DNA of 64,000 bases, taken from positions 30,733 to 94,732 of the forward strand of contig JADJHR010000013.1 of the NCBI GenBank assembly GCA_016707445.1. The letters run 5' to 3'. The number at the start of each line of letters is the position of its first letter. The stretch's first letter is position 1. The notes beneath the pieces were generated by a model. It had not been told where the DNA came from, did no database searches, and worked only from the letters and a program-made list of their open reading frames with translations. The DNA is from Rubrivivax sp. GTDB lineage: Bacteria > Pseudomonadota > Gammaproteobacteria > Burkholderiales > Burkholderiaceae_C. The position numbers and the translations under genes were made by a program. Below are positions 16,719 through 28,300 of this stretch, one piece after another.

Positions 16719-16940
16719 TCAGTCTGCGTCGATCCAGCCCAGCGCCCACAACACGGCAGCGGGCAGGGCCTCGGTGGCGGCCTCGCTGGGCGGGCGGCCG
16801 AGGCCGAAGCGTTCGGCATGCAGGCCCAGCAGCGTGACCGGCGGCGGCTGCCGCAGCGCATCGAGGAACAGCGGCCCCACGGCATCGTCACCGCGCGAGC
16901 GGTTGCCCCAGGCGATGATCAGCAAGGGTTTGACGGCCAT
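16719..16940 (-). pseudogene. hoxW: hydrogenase maturation protease, internally deleted
   Basis: Only 73 residues, against about 150-170 in the M52 hydrogenase-protease family. The N-terminus matches the family start (LLIIAWGNRSRGDDAVGPLF, holding the GN-x-x-RGDD nickel-site motif). After DALRQPPP it jumps to what looks like the family C-terminus (VTLLGLHAERFGLGRPPSEAATEALPAA). The middle, including the usual VDA nickel-ligand region and the conserved His region, is missing, in frame. It is the last gene of the hox operon, 5 bases after hoxH, whose product still carries the tail such a protease removes. Probably non-functional, with a paralogue needed elsewhere. Confidence 0.7.
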
Positions 16941-16945
16941 GCGAT

Positions 16946-18433
16946 TCAGGCCCGTTCAAATCGGCCGTCGCCGTGGCGGGTCAGTCGGCTGCGCAGCGCG
17001 CCGCCCTGATCGACCAGGTCGACCTGCAACGGCATCGAGCCCAGCGCATGCGTGGCGCAGCTCAGGCAGGGGTCGTACGCACGGATCGCAACCTCGATCT
17101 CGTTGAGCAGGCCTTCGCTGATATCGCGACCGTCGAAGCGTTCGGCTGCCACGGCGCGCACCGACTCGTTCATCGCCTGGTTGTTGTGCGTGGTGCTGAC
17201 GATCAGGTTGCACATCGTCACCAGGTCGTCGGCACCGACGCGGTAGTGGTGGATCAGCGTGCCGCGTGGCGCTTCGATCACGCCGATGCATTCTTCGGCA
17301 CGCGGGCCTGACGCGGTCAGCACGCCCTGCAGCAGGTCGCCGTCGTGCAGCAGATCGGCCATGACCTCCATCGCGTGCAGCAGCTCGATCATGCGTGCCC
17401 AGTGCGTGGCCAGCGCGCCGTGGATGATCTGGCCATGACCGCTGTCGACGAACTCGCGGCGCTCGCGTTCCGCGCGCGGCGTGGCGATGAAGTTGCAGTT
17501 CTGCACCCGCGCCAGCGGCCCCACGCGGTACCAGCCGTCGGTGGGCCCCAGGCTGCGCAGGTACGGGAACTTCATGTAGGTCCAGGGCTTGACCTCTTCC
17601 TCGATCAGGTCGAGGTAGGTTGCCGGGTCCTGGTCATCGAGCAGGATGTTGCCGGCGGCGTCGCGCACGCGGATCACGCCGTCGTACAGCTCGAGCGCGC
17701 CATCGCCAGGCCGCACCAGCGACAGCATCTTGGCCGGTACGAGGCCGAACGACTCGTGCCGCGCCACGTCGGCCGCGTGCAGCCGCTTGACCAGCGCCAC
17801 CGCGTCTTCGGCCCATTCGATCATCTGCTGCACGTCGCGCGACAGCAGCGCGTGGTCCTCGGGCTGCAACAGCCGGTTCATGCCGCCGGGCACCGAGCCG
17901 GTGCCGTGGATGCGCTTGCCGGCGGTGGCACGAATCACCTCTTGCCCGTACTTGCGCAGCAGGATGCCCTTCTTGGCGATGTCGGGGTGGGCCTGCGCCA
18001 CGCCGACGATGTTGCGTCGCGCCGGCTCGGCGTCGAAGCCGAACAGCAGGTCAGGGCTGGCCAGGTGGAAGAAGTGCAGCGCATGGCTTTGCATCACCTG
18101 GCCGTAGTGCATCAGCCGGCGCAGCTTGTCGGCGCTGGGCGGCACGGGTCGGGCGCCGACCACGGCGTCCAGCGCCTTGCTGGCCGCCAGATGGTGCGAC
18201 ACCGGGCAGATGCCGCACAGCCGCTGCACCATCACCGGCACTTCCCAGTAGGGGCGGCCGCAGATGAACTGCTCGAAGCCGCGGAACTCGACGATGTGCA
18301 GCCGCGCCTGCTGCACGCGGTTGTGTTCGTCGACCAGCAGCGTGACCTTGCCATGGCCTTCGACGCGGCTGATCGGGTCGATCGCCACGCGGCGCAGGCC
18401 CTGGGGCTGGGCCGCAGTTTCGAGATCAGTCAT
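16946..18433 (-). CDS. hoxH: NAD-reducing [NiFe] hydrogenase large subunit
   Basis: 495 residues. The two nickel-binding motifs are intact: RLCGICPVSHH (Cys 73 and 76) near the N-terminus and DPCLSCATH (about 454-462) near the C-terminus. A 33-residue tail follows the last His and is expected to be cut off during maturation. Other family marks are PISRVEGHGK (20-29). HoxH with HoxY splits or makes H2, exchanging electrons with NAD(H) through HoxFU. The start overlaps hoxY by 8 bases. Confidence 0.95.
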   Translation of the reverse strand: MTDLETAAQPQGLRRVAIDPISRVEGHGKVTLLVDEHNRVQQARLHIVEFRGFEQFICGRPYWEVPVMVQRLCGICPVSHHLAASKALDAVVGARPVPPSADKLRRLMHYGQVMQSHALHFFHLASPDLLFGFDAEPARRNIVGVAQAHPDIAKKGILLRKYGQEVIRATAGKRIHGTGSVPGGMNRLLQPEDHALLSRDVQQMIEWAEDAVALVKRLHAADVARHESFGLVPAKMLSLVRPGDGALELYDGVIRVRDAAGNILLDDQDPATYLDLIEEEVKPWTYMKFPYLRSLGPTDGWYRVGPLARVQNCNFIATPRAERERREFVDSGHGQIIHGALATHWARMIELLHAMEVMADLLHDGDLLQGVLTASGPRAEECIGVIEAPRGTLIHHYRVGADDLVTMCNLIVSTTHNNQAMNESVRAVAAERFDGRDISEGLLNEIEVAIRAYDPCLSCATHALGSMPLQVDLVDQGGALRSRLTRHGDGRFERA

Positions 18434-18986
18434 ACCGCAGCAGTTGATGGCCCAGATGCGGCGTGCGCCCGGCCATCAGGTCGGTCAGGAACTGCCAGAA
18501 CGCATCGGCGCTGGGCGGGCATCCCGGCAGGCTGTAGTCGATGTGCACCACCTCGTGGATCGGGTGCACACGGTTCAGCGGCAGCGGCAGTTCGGGGTCG
18601 TCGGGCACGGCGGCGCCGGCCGCCAGCCCCGGGCGCTGCCGGTAGACGTCGGTCAGCAGCCGGCCCAGGTCGAGGTGGTTGCGCTGCGCCGGCAGGCCGC
18701 CGGTGATGGCGCAGGCGCCCACCGCCACCAGCGTCTTGCAGTGGGCGCGGAACTCGCGCAGCACGTGCACGTTCTCGGCGTTGCACAGGCCACCCTCGAC
18801 CAGGCCGATGTCGCACGGCCCGACCTGCTTGATGTCGGTCAGCGGCGAGCGGTCGAACTCGACCTTCTCGATCAGCTCGAACAGCCGCTCGTCGATGTCG
18901 AGAAAGCTCATGTGACAGCCGAAGCAGCCGGCCAGCGACACGGTGGCCAGCTTGAGCTTGCGCGGTGCCTGCAGTTCGGCGGTCAC
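18426..18986 (-). CDS. hoxY: NAD-reducing hydrogenase small subunit
   Basis: 186 residues. The proximal [4Fe4S] ligands are visible: SLAGCFGCHMSFLD (about 18-31), LVAVGACAITGGLPAQRN and YSLPGCPPSADAFW. The short length and lack of a Tat signal fit the cytoplasmic group 3d (Hox) small subunit. It passes electrons from the HoxH active site to HoxU. It overlaps hoxU by 4 bases and hoxH by 8. Confidence 0.95.
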   Translation of the reverse strand: MTAELQAPRKLKLATVSLAGCFGCHMSFLDIDERLFELIEKVEFDRSPLTDIKQVGPCDIGLVEGGLCNAENVHVLREFRAHCKTLVAVGACAITGGLPAQRNHLDLGRLLTDVYRQRPGLAAGAAVPDDPELPLPLNRVHPIHEVVHIDYSLPGCPPSADAFWQFLTDLMAGRTPHLGHQLLRYD

Positions 18987-19690
18987 GGCGCTTCGTCCTC
19001 GGGCGCGCTGCTGATCGGCAGGCGGTCGTAGAGGCGCTGCCCGATGGGCACGTCGAAGCCGCGGCGCTTCTTCAGGATCACGCCCACCGGGCAGATGTTG
19101 GCGGCCAGGTCATCGGGGTGGATGTCGCTGTCGACCAGGCGGCCGCTGGCACTGTTGACCACCAGGTGCGAGGCGATGCCATGACCTCCGAGTGCGAACA
19201 CCGCCTTGCCGTCGTACTGTTCGCTGGCGCGCACGCACAGCCCACACAGGATGCAGCGGTTGAACTCGAGCAGCAGGTCGGCGTGGCTGGCATCGATCGG
19301 GCGGTCGGGGTAGAACTCTTCGAAGTGCGGCCCTTCGATGCCGGCGGCGTAGGCCGTGGCCTGCAGCTTGCAACGCCCGCTTTGCTCGCAGCTGGGGCAG
19401 AAGTGGTTGCCTTCGACGAACAGCATCTGCAGCAGCGACCGGCGCTGCGCGTCCAGGGCCTCGTCGTGCAGCGTCACCTCCAGCCCCTCACTGGCTGCGG
19501 TGGTGCAGGCGGCCATCGTGCGCGTGCCCACCTTGACCGTGCACACGCGGCACGAGCCGTGCGGCGCAAAACCTTCGTGCCAGCACAGGTGCGGGATGTA
19601 GCGGCCGGCACGCGTGGCGGCCTCGAGCACGGTTTCGCCGGGCGTGAAGGGCAGCTCGTCGCCGCCGAGCAGGAAATGCGGGCGGTTCAT
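18983..19690 (-). CDS. hoxU: NAD-reducing hydrogenase diaphorase small subunit
   Basis: 235 residues, similar to the N-terminal part of NuoG. A [2Fe2S] ferredoxin domain has CWHEGFAPHGSCRVC plus a later Cys in MAACTTA. HFCPSCEQSGRCKLQ supplies a His/Cys [4Fe4S] cluster and NRCILCGLC with ANICPVGVI another. It links the HoxYH hydrogenase to the HoxF NAD site. It overlaps both neighbours by 4 bases, the mark of a tightly coupled operon. Confidence 0.95.
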   Translation of the reverse strand: MNRPHFLLGGDELPFTPGETVLEAATRAGRYIPHLCWHEGFAPHGSCRVCTVKVGTRTMAACTTAASEGLEVTLHDEALDAQRRSLLQMLFVEGNHFCPSCEQSGRCKLQATAYAAGIEGPHFEEFYPDRPIDASHADLLLEFNRCILCGLCVRASEQYDGKAVFALGGHGIASHLVVNSASGRLVDSDIHPDDLAANICPVGVILKKRRGFDVPIGQRLYDRLPISSAPEDEAP

Positions 19691-21516
19691 GGTGGCGGGC
19701 GGCTGGCTTCGACCGGCTGCGCAAAGTGCGCCGCCTCGTCGTTGCGGCCGGTCAGGCGGCGCGCCACCGACAGTTCGGCGTCGAGATCGAAGCCGGGCGC
19801 GAAATGCAGCGATTGCAGCCGCCGCTCAAAGGCCGGGCGAAACTTCTGCATGGTGTCGCGCAGCGCGTTGCAGGCCGTGGCGCCCAGGCCGCAGTGGGTG
19901 GTGGCGTGCAACAGGTGGTCCAGTTCGAACAGCACGTCGAGGTCGTGGCGCGACCCCGCGCCCGCGGCCAGCTTGTCCATGCGTCGGCGCAGCAGTTCGG
20001 TGCCCACTCGGCAAGGTGTGCAGAAGCCGCAGCTTTCGTGGGCGAAGAACTGCGCGAAGCCTCGCGCCACCTCGAACAGGTCACGTCGACGGTCGAAGAC
20101 CATGAAGGCGCCGGCGGTGGGCACGTCCTCGAACGCGATGCGGCGGTTGAACTCGAACTCCGACAGGCACTGGCCCGATGGCCCGCCGACCTGTACCGCC
20201 TGCGTGTGGCGCGCGCCGCAGTCTTCGAGGATGCGGGCGATGCGCGTGCCGAAGGGGTATTCGTACAGGCCCGGGCGCTCGCAGTCGCCCGACACCGAAT
20301 GGATCTTGGTGCCCGTGCTCTGCGGGGTGCCGATGCCGGCCCACCAATCGCCCCCGTGCAGCGCGATGTGCGACACCGCGCAGAAGGTCTCGACGTTGTT
20401 GACGACGGTCGGCAGGCCCAGGTAACCCTTCTCGGCAGGGAACGGTGGGCGGATGCGCGGTGTGCCACGCTCGCCCTGCAGCGACTCGATCAGCGCCGAT
20501 TCTTCGCCGCAGACATAGGCGCCGGCACCCAGATGCACGGCGATGTCGAAGTCGAAACCTGCGCGGCCCAGGATGCGCGCGCCCAGCAGCCCGGCCGCGC
20601 GGCGTTGCTGCAGCAGCGCCAGCAGTTCGTCGAGCAGCCAGCGGTATTCACCGCGCAGGTAGATGAAGCCGCGCCGCGCGCCGAGCACGAACGCGGCGAT
20701 GGCCATGCCGTCGACCAGCGCATCGGCCTGTCGGCGCAGCAGCGCGCGGTCCTTGAAGGTGCCGGGCTCGCCTTCGTCGGCATTGCACACCACCACATGC
20801 TCGGGCCCGGGCGCCTGACGGCAGGCCTGCCACTTGCTGGCCGTGGGGTAACCGGCGCCGCCGCGGCCGCGCAGGCGCGAGGTTTGCAGTTCGGCCAGCA
20901 TGGCGTCGGCGCCACGCGTCAGCGCGGCCTGCAGCGCCTGCCCCGGCGCATTGGCCGAACCCAGCAGCACATCGGCACGGTGCACCGTGTCCTGCACGTG
21001 CGACCAGTCGGCCGGCCAGTCGTGCAGTGGCACCTCGTGATCGACCAGCGAAGCCAGCTGGTCGATGCGCTGTTCGTCCAGGTGCGTCACCACCAGGCGG
21101 TGATTGACCAGCAGCGACGGCCCCTGGTCCGACAAGCCGATGCAGGAACAGGTCGCCACGCTGACCGCGCCGTCGCCGCGCGGCTCGCCGGGCGCCGCGC
21201 CGAGCTGCCGGCACAGCCGTGCCATCAACTCGTGGCTGCCTTGCTGCCGCTCGATGACGTTGTCGCTGAACAGCAGCCGAAAGCGGCCCACCGGCTGCAG
21301 ATGCAGAAAGCGGTAGAAGCCGGCCACGCCCTCGACATCGCCCGGCGTGCGGCCGATGGCGGCCGCCAGGTCGGCCAGCAGGCGCCGCGGCAACCAGCCC
21401 AGCATGGCCTGCAGATCGACCAGCATCTGCACCAGCGCGTGCCGGTCGGGGCCATGGCGCGCCAGCACCGTGTGCAGCGCGGTTTCGATGTCGGGTCCGG
21501 CGGGGCGCGCGTTCAT
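19687..21516 (-). CDS. hoxF: NAD-reducing hydrogenase diaphorase large subunit (HoxE/NuoE-like N-terminus fused to NuoF-like)
   Basis: 609 residues, as in the fused HoxF of Ralstonia-type soluble hydrogenases. Residues 1-165 are NuoE-like (LQAMLGWLPRRLLADLA, GVAGFYRFLHL). The NuoF-like part has SRLRGRGGAGYPTASKW for NAD/FMN, NADEGEPGTFKDR, GAGAYVCGEESALIESLQGE, and the [4Fe4S] motif ESCGFCTPCRVG with a later THCGLG. In the NuoE-like part the usual C-x-G-x-C-D-Q motif reads CIGLSDQ, so one expected Cys is Ser and the extra N-terminal cluster may be absent. The start lies 3 bases after the glgC stop. Confidence 0.93.
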   Translation of the reverse strand: MNARPAGPDIETALHTVLARHGPDRHALVQMLVDLQAMLGWLPRRLLADLAAAIGRTPGDVEGVAGFYRFLHLQPVGRFRLLFSDNVIERQQGSHELMARLCRQLGAAPGEPRGDGAVSVATCSCIGLSDQGPSLLVNHRLVVTHLDEQRIDQLASLVDHEVPLHDWPADWSHVQDTVHRADVLLGSANAPGQALQAALTRGADAMLAELQTSRLRGRGGAGYPTASKWQACRQAPGPEHVVVCNADEGEPGTFKDRALLRRQADALVDGMAIAAFVLGARRGFIYLRGEYRWLLDELLALLQQRRAAGLLGARILGRAGFDFDIAVHLGAGAYVCGEESALIESLQGERGTPRIRPPFPAEKGYLGLPTVVNNVETFCAVSHIALHGGDWWAGIGTPQSTGTKIHSVSGDCERPGLYEYPFGTRIARILEDCGARHTQAVQVGGPSGQCLSEFEFNRRIAFEDVPTAGAFMVFDRRRDLFEVARGFAQFFAHESCGFCTPCRVGTELLRRRMDKLAAGAGSRHDLDVLFELDHLLHATTHCGLGATACNALRDTMQKFRPAFERRLQSLHFAPGFDLDAELSVARRLTGRNDEAAHFAQPVEASRPPP

Positions 21517-21519
21517 CAG

Positions 21520-22866
<1,347 letters not shown>

Positions 22867-22998
22867 GGGCGGACTCTGAACGTGGGAACGGCACTGCGGC
22901 GGGCCCGCCACAAGCGCTGCACCATACGCTGCGGCGGGTTCGGTCCGTTGACCGCCATCAAGGCCGAAGGGGCTATGCGCGGCCGCGCGCCGTTCTGG

Positions 22999-23019
22999 GG
23001 CGAGCTTTCTAAACTCGCC
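22999..23019. promoter_or_regulatory. inverted repeat in the glgC / MBL-hydrolase divergent region
   Basis: GGCGAG (22999-23004) and CTCGCC (23014-23019) flank ctttctaaa. The site lies between two divergent genes and could be an operator or promoter element; it is short and could be chance. Confidence 0.25.
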
Positions 23020-23036
23020 GTGCGAGCCTGCTGTTC

Positions 23037-24209
23037 ATGCGCCAGCCGGCGTCTGGACCCACCACCGGAGACGACATCGTGAGATCCCTGGGCCAACGGG
23101 CCGACGGCCTTCGACTGGAACGCATGCGCGCGTCGCCCCGCTGGGACGGCGACGGTTTTCGCAATCGGCACCCGGTCCTGGCCGGCCTGCGCGACCTGAC
23201 GGCGCCGCGCCCCACGCTGAGCGAGTTTCTGTGCGGCGGCTCGCGCCGCGTGCCGTCGGCACCGTTGCCCGCGGTCGATCCGCGCGCCGGCTGGCTGCGC
23301 GCGTCGGACAGCGGTCTGCGCGTCACCTGGCTCGGGCACTCGACGGTGCTGATCGAGATCGACGGCCTGCGCGTGCTGACCGATCCGGTTTGGGGGCCGC
23401 GGGCGTCGCCGTCTCGCCTGGCCGGCCCCAAGCGCTTCCAGCCGGTGCCGGTGGCGCTGAAGGCCCTGCCGGCGATCGACCTGGTGCTGGTCTCGCACGA
23501 CCACTACGACCACCTGGACTACGCCACGATTCGCGAGCTGGCACGCCTGGGCGTGCCCTTCGTCACCAGCCTGGGCGTGGGGGCGCACCTGCAGGCGTTC
23601 GGCGTCGCGCCGGAGCACATCACCGAGCTGGACTGGTGGGAAAGCCACGATCTGCCGCACACTGAACTGGAGATCACCGCGGCGCCCTCGCAGCATTTCT
23701 CCGGGCGCGGCCTGAAGGACCGCAACGCCACGCTATGGTCGTCGCTGGTGCTGCGCACGGCGCGCCACCGCGTGTTCTTCAGCGGCGACACCGGCCTGAC
23801 CACCGAATACGAGCTGATCCGCCAGCGCCTGGGGCCCTTCGACCTGGTGATGCTGGAAGTGGGCGCCTTTCACCCGTCCTGGGGCGACATCCACCTCGGC
23901 CCCGAGAACGCGCTGAAAGCCTGGCAGTTGCTGGGCGGCGGTGCCTTCCTGCCGATTCACTGGGGCACCTTCAGCCTCGCGCTGCACGCCTGGGACCAAC
24001 CTGTCGAGGCGTTGCTGGCGCAGGCTCCGGCGCTGGGCGTGCCGCTGCTGATGCCGCGTCTGGGCGAGCCGGTGGAACCCTGTCAGGTGGAAGCTGCTAT
24101 GCCCTGGTGGCGCGGCGTGGACACGCCTGAACAAATGCCATTGACGCCGGTCGAGGCCCAAGCTGAGCTGCAGCGCCTGCCCAAGGGCATGCCCTGGCCG
24201 GCGGACTGA
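23037..24209 (+). CDS. MBL-fold metallo-hydrolase (NAPE-PLD/UlaG-like)
   Basis: 390 residues from ATG 23037; a GTG at 23079 with a GGAG upstream is an alternative. The metallo-beta-lactamase fold shows VTWLGHSTVLIEIDGLRVL, the metal motif SHDHYDHLD (H-x-H-x-D-H), a later His in APSQHFSGRG, FFSGDTGLTTEYE and LPIHWGTFSL. This arrangement is typical of the lactonase-like or N-acylphosphatidylethanolamine phospholipase D-like branch. The substrate cannot be fixed. It is divergent from glgC and convergent with the PEP-CTERM gene, with a strong stem-loop between. Confidence 0.87.
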   Translation: MRQPASGPTTGDDIVRSLGQRADGLRLERMRASPRWDGDGFRNRHPVLAGLRDLTAPRPTLSEFLCGGSRRVPSAPLPAVDPRAGWLRASDSGLRVTWLGHSTVLIEIDGLRVLTDPVWGPRASPSRLAGPKRFQPVPVALKALPAIDLVLVSHDHYDHLDYATIRELARLGVPFVTSLGVGAHLQAFGVAPEHITELDWWESHDLPHTELEITAAPSQHFSGRGLKDRNATLWSSLVLRTARHRVFFSGDTGLTTEYELIRQRLGPFDLVMLEVGAFHPSWGDIHLGPENALKAWQLLGGGAFLPIHWGTFSLALHAWDQPVEALLAQAPALGVPLLMPRLGEPVEPCQVEAAMPWWRGVDTPEQMPLTPVEAQAELQRLPKGMPWPAD

Positions 24210-24221
24210 GGCTGTTCGAGG

Positions 24222-24251
24222 CCCTCCCATGCGCTCGGGTGCATGGGAGGG
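24222..24251. terminator. bidirectional stem-loop between convergent genes
   Basis: CCCTCCCATGC (24222-24232) pairs perfectly with GCATGGGAGGG (24241-24251) around an 8-base loop. It starts 12 bases after the MBL gene stop and 30 bases before the PEP-CTERM gene stop on the other strand. There is no T-run, so it may act with Rho or as an RNA 3'-end protector. Confidence 0.55.
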
Positions 24252-24281
24252 TCACCCACACTCGGCGAGCTGCGGTCTGCT

Positions 24282-25181
24282 TCATGCTTGGCGCAGGACG
24301 GTGCGGCAGACGATCGCAGCGCGCGTTCGCCGCCGACGCCCGCCCAGCAGCGCCCACAGGCCAAAGCCGGCCAGCGCCAGCGAGCCGGGTTCCGGAACAT
24401 GGTTCAGGCCAACGACGCGGTTGTTTTCGACGTTCATGCCGACGATCGATGCCGTGAAACCCGCAGGCAGGTTGAACACCGGCCCACTGCGCGGGAATGT
24501 CAGCGTATTCAAGGCATCCACACCGCCCGAATACAGCGTTGCGCCGGCCGGGATGATCGCGTCGGTGCTCACCGTCAAGCCCAGAAAGAAGAACAGCTCA
24601 ACGTTGGCCGGCAGCGACACCGTGTGACTCGTGATCGAACAGAACAGGCAGTTGAGGCTTGGGATGAACAGGCCGCCGTTTCGTTGCCCCATCGAGCCGT
24701 CGGCAAACTGGTTCACTTCGCCGAAACCGAAGCTCCCGGCATTGATGCCCAGCTTGCCGCCGAAGTCCCCGATGTGGGCGGAGTCCAGCACGAGATTCAG
24801 CGACACCTCGACCGTGGGCGTCGGGCCGTAGAGGATGAAGCTGGTGGCCACCTGCGCCTTGGCGGCGGACGTCGGTGTCGAGCTGCAGCAATAGTGCGTC
24901 ACGTCGGCCGCCGCGCCAAGCCCATAGCCACTGACCTCGGCTGCTGCGTAGCCGCTGTCCCCGTTGGCACAGGTGTCGGACAGGCTTCTGACCACCGGCG
25001 AAGCCGAGCCGAGCGCGCTGAAGTTGCCGCAGGGTATCCCGCCGGAGACACCGAAGGTGGGCGAAGCCTGGGCCGGACCGGCCGTCGTGACCGTCGAGAC
25101 GATCACGACCAACGGGACCAGGAAGGCTCCGACGCGGCGCATTGACAGCCAGTGGCAGGCCACTTTCCATGCAAGCCTCAT
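24282..25181 (-). CDS. PEP-CTERM-sorted exported protein
   Basis: 299 residues from ATG 25181, supported by GGGGAGA just upstream; ATG 25142 is an alternative. A signal peptide (VGAFLVPLVVIVSTVTTAGPAQA) is followed by a beta-rich, Gly/Ser-rich body with five or so Cys residues. The C-terminus is VPEPGSLALAGFGLWALLGG then RRRR: the PEP-CTERM sorting signal recognised by exosortase in bacteria that make exopolysaccharide. The body has no family I recognise. A large BTAD-type regulator gene lies just upstream on the same strand. Confidence 0.85.
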   Translation of the reverse strand: MRLAWKVACHWLSMRRVGAFLVPLVVIVSTVTTAGPAQASPTFGVSGGIPCGNFSALGSASPVVRSLSDTCANGDSGYAAAEVSGYGLGAAADVTHYCCSSTPTSAAKAQVATSFILYGPTPTVEVSLNLVLDSAHIGDFGGKLGINAGSFGFGEVNQFADGSMGQRNGGLFIPSLNCLFCSITSHTVSLPANVELFFFLGLTVSTDAIIPAGATLYSGGVDALNTLTFPRSGPVFNLPAGFTASIVGMNVENNRVVGLNHVPEPGSLALAGFGLWALLGGRRRRTRAAIVCRTVLRQA

Positions 25182-25336
25182 CGTTGTCTCCCCTCAAGGT
25201 TCAGGTGATGCGCTGGCCATTCGCGCCCGGTGCTGCCCCGGGCATGCCCGAATCGGGGCCAGTTCGGCGCGGCCCCTGTGCCAAGCCGCGCGACCATCAT
25301 CGCGCAAGGGGCGTTTCGTCAGCGTTTCGCGGTCGC

Positions 25337-28300
25337 CTAAGCGATGCTGTCGGCCGACAGCAGGCGATCGATCAACTCGTCCAGCGGCAAGATGCTGGAC
25401 GCCAGCAAGGCGCGCTGCGCTTCGTCCAGCGCCAGTTCGTCGCACCAGCGCGCGGCGCTGCCGCGGATGCCTGCTTCGGCCATCGGGTGCCGGCAGACCA
25501 TGGTCCAGGTGCGGGCGGCCCCCAGCCGGTCGCCGGCGTCGCGCTGGAATTCGGCGTAGTACAGCGCGATGTCGAGCAGGTCGGTCACCAGCCCGAGTTG
25601 GCGCGCCATGAGCGCAGCACTGCGGAACCGCGCCCGCGCGTCATCGAGGCGGCCGCGTCGGGTCGCGATCCGGGCCAGTAGACAGTGGGCCAGCATCTCC
25701 ACCGACTTCACCTCGGTGGCTTGGCTGCGCTGCAGTGCGCGTCCGATGTGGTGCTCGGCGGCATCCAGGTCCCTGAGTTCGAGATGCGCCAGACCAAGGC
25801 CGTTCTGAAGATAGGGCAACAACGAGTCGAGGCCGTGGCGCTCGCACAGCACCAGCCCTTGTGCCGTCACGTCGCGCGCGCGCGCCCAGTCGTCGCGCTC
25901 CATGTGAAGCACCCCCAAGTTGTTGAGGCAGCGGGCCGCGGCGTCGTGGCGGTTCAATTCGCGGTTCAGGGCAAGGGCCTGGCTGTATCGCTCGAGCGCG
26001 AGTTCGAATCGGCCTTCCTTCTTGGCAATGACGCCCAGATCGGCCAGCGCGCGGGCGGTCTCGGCGCGTTCGCCATCCTCGGTGGCAATGTCCAGCGCGC
26101 GCTCGAACAGCGGGGCCGCCTGGCGCCAGCGGCCGGCCGTCGAGTGGCAAGCCCCTTGAGTCGATAGACAGCCGAACAAGGTGCGGCGGTCACCCCATCG
26201 CTCGGCGATGGCGGCACCGGCCGCGGCCAGTCGCATCGCTTCGTCCAGGTCGCGCCGGCGATAGCGCAGCGCCGCGATGGCATGCTGCACGCGCGCCAGG
26301 GCCGTCAGTTCTTCAGAACCGCGCGCGGACATGGCCAGCGCGGGTTGCAGCAAGGCAACGCCGTCGGCCATACGGCCGCGCTGATCGTGGTAGATCCTCA
26401 GGCCACCGACCAGGGCGCTGACCAGATCGGGGCGCCGATGCGCGACCGCATGGCGCCACGCGGCAAACACATTGCTGTCGTCGGCGTCGATCGCGGCGAT
26501 CAAAGGCTGAGGGTCGGTGATGTGCATGCGCTGTGCCTCGGCCACCCAACGCGCGAAGTACTCGGCATGGCGGCGCTCGACGGTCCGGGCGCGCTGCGGC
26601 TCGTCGGCCAGACGCTCTGCGCCAAACGAGCGCAGCAGCGGATGCAGCTGAAAGCGGCCGTTGGCGCCGACCGCCAGCAGGCACTTGTCGGTAAGCCCAG
26701 ACAAAAGCGCCAGTGGCACACCGGCCACGGCGCGCGCGGCGGCTGCGGCCAGGCTGCCGCTAAAGACCGACAGCGCTGCCATCGCCTGCTGCTCGGCAGC
26801 CGACAGATGCTGCCAGGTTTGCTCGAGCACAACGCGCAGGCTGGCGTGTTCTGGGCGAGCAGGGGCACCGGGCTGAGCCGGATCGCGCTCGAGCACGTCG
26901 ATGGAACGCCGCAGTTCCCGGGCAATCTCTTGCGGCGGAAGCAGGCGAACCCAGGCAGCGGCAAGTTCGATGCCCAGCGGCATGCCGGCGCAGTCGGTGA
27001 CGATGTCGACCACCGCGTCCACATGATCAACGAGCCGAAAGCCTGGGTGAACGACCTCGGCTCGCACAGCGAACAGCTGCACGGCGTCGAAGTGGACTGC
27101 AGCCTCGAGGTCTCGGCTCTCGTCGTCGGGTACCGCCAGTCCTTCCAGGGGCAGCACGGACTCGCCGGCGAGGTGCAGGCGCCCGCGAGAGGTCACCAGC
27201 AGCCGCAGGCCCGGGCAGGCCTGAAGCAAACGGTCGGCGACCCGGGGCAAGTCCACAAGGTGCTCGGCGTTGTCGAGAACGACGAGCAAGGCGCGAGTGC
27301 CCACCTGCCTGGCGAGTGCCGCGATCAGGTCACCGTCGTCGGGCCCGTCCAGTCGGATCAGCCCGGCCAGCCGAACGAGCGCGGCTGCTGCGTCCGGCAG
27401 ATCCTGCAAGTCCACCCACAACAGCTGGGGCGCGCCCTCAACCGCCTGCCGCGCGAGTCGGCTCTTGCCGAGGCCCCCCGCACCGCTGACCGTCACCAGC
27501 CGGACATTCGCTTGCGCCAGCCGTTGCGCCAGATCGACGAGCTCGGCCCGACGGCCGACGAATCGGCCTGCCGGGCCGGGCAAAGTCGGCGCCGGCAGTA
27601 TCAGGGACGGTGGTGCCGCCACCGACAGACCGGCGGGGGCGCGCGATCGCTCCAGCAAGGCGCGCAGACGCAGCGGCGGCTCGACGCCAAGGTCGCTGGC
27701 CAGTCGGGCCGCGAAGTCGCGATACAGCTGCAGGGCCTGGACAGGGCGGCCAGCGTCCAGCTCGGCCTCGATCCAGGCTCCGACCGCCACCTCGTCGAGG
27801 GGATCCTCGCTCAGCAGCAGGCGCGCGAGCGCAATGCACTCGTCGGCGCCAAGCCGGGCGGCGAGGTGCGCGTGTGCGGCGCCGCGCCAGAGCGTCTCGA
27901 TGCGCTCACGCTCGGCTGCGAGCCAGGCTGACCAACCACTCAGGCGCGGCGCGTCCATCCCGGCCAGCGCGGGACCACGACGCAGCGCGACAGCGTCGCT
28001 CAAGCGCCCCGCGTGGACTGCCCTGCGCAGGGCCCCCACGTCGGTGACCACCGGCCATCGCAGCGCGTGCTCGGTGGCGACCACACCCCGCGCTTCGGGC
28101 AGCGGCAACGTGTTGAAGACGACCTTGCGCAGATTGCGCCGCGAGTCGGCATTGGTGCGCTCAGGCCAGAAGAGGCTGGCGATGCGGTCGCGAGACAGCC
28201 ACTGCCCGTCCTGCGAGGCGAGCAACACGAGCAGCTGGTGCCGGCGCTCGGGAACGAAGGGGATGTCCTGCCGGCCCCGGCGAAGAACCGGGGCGCCCAA

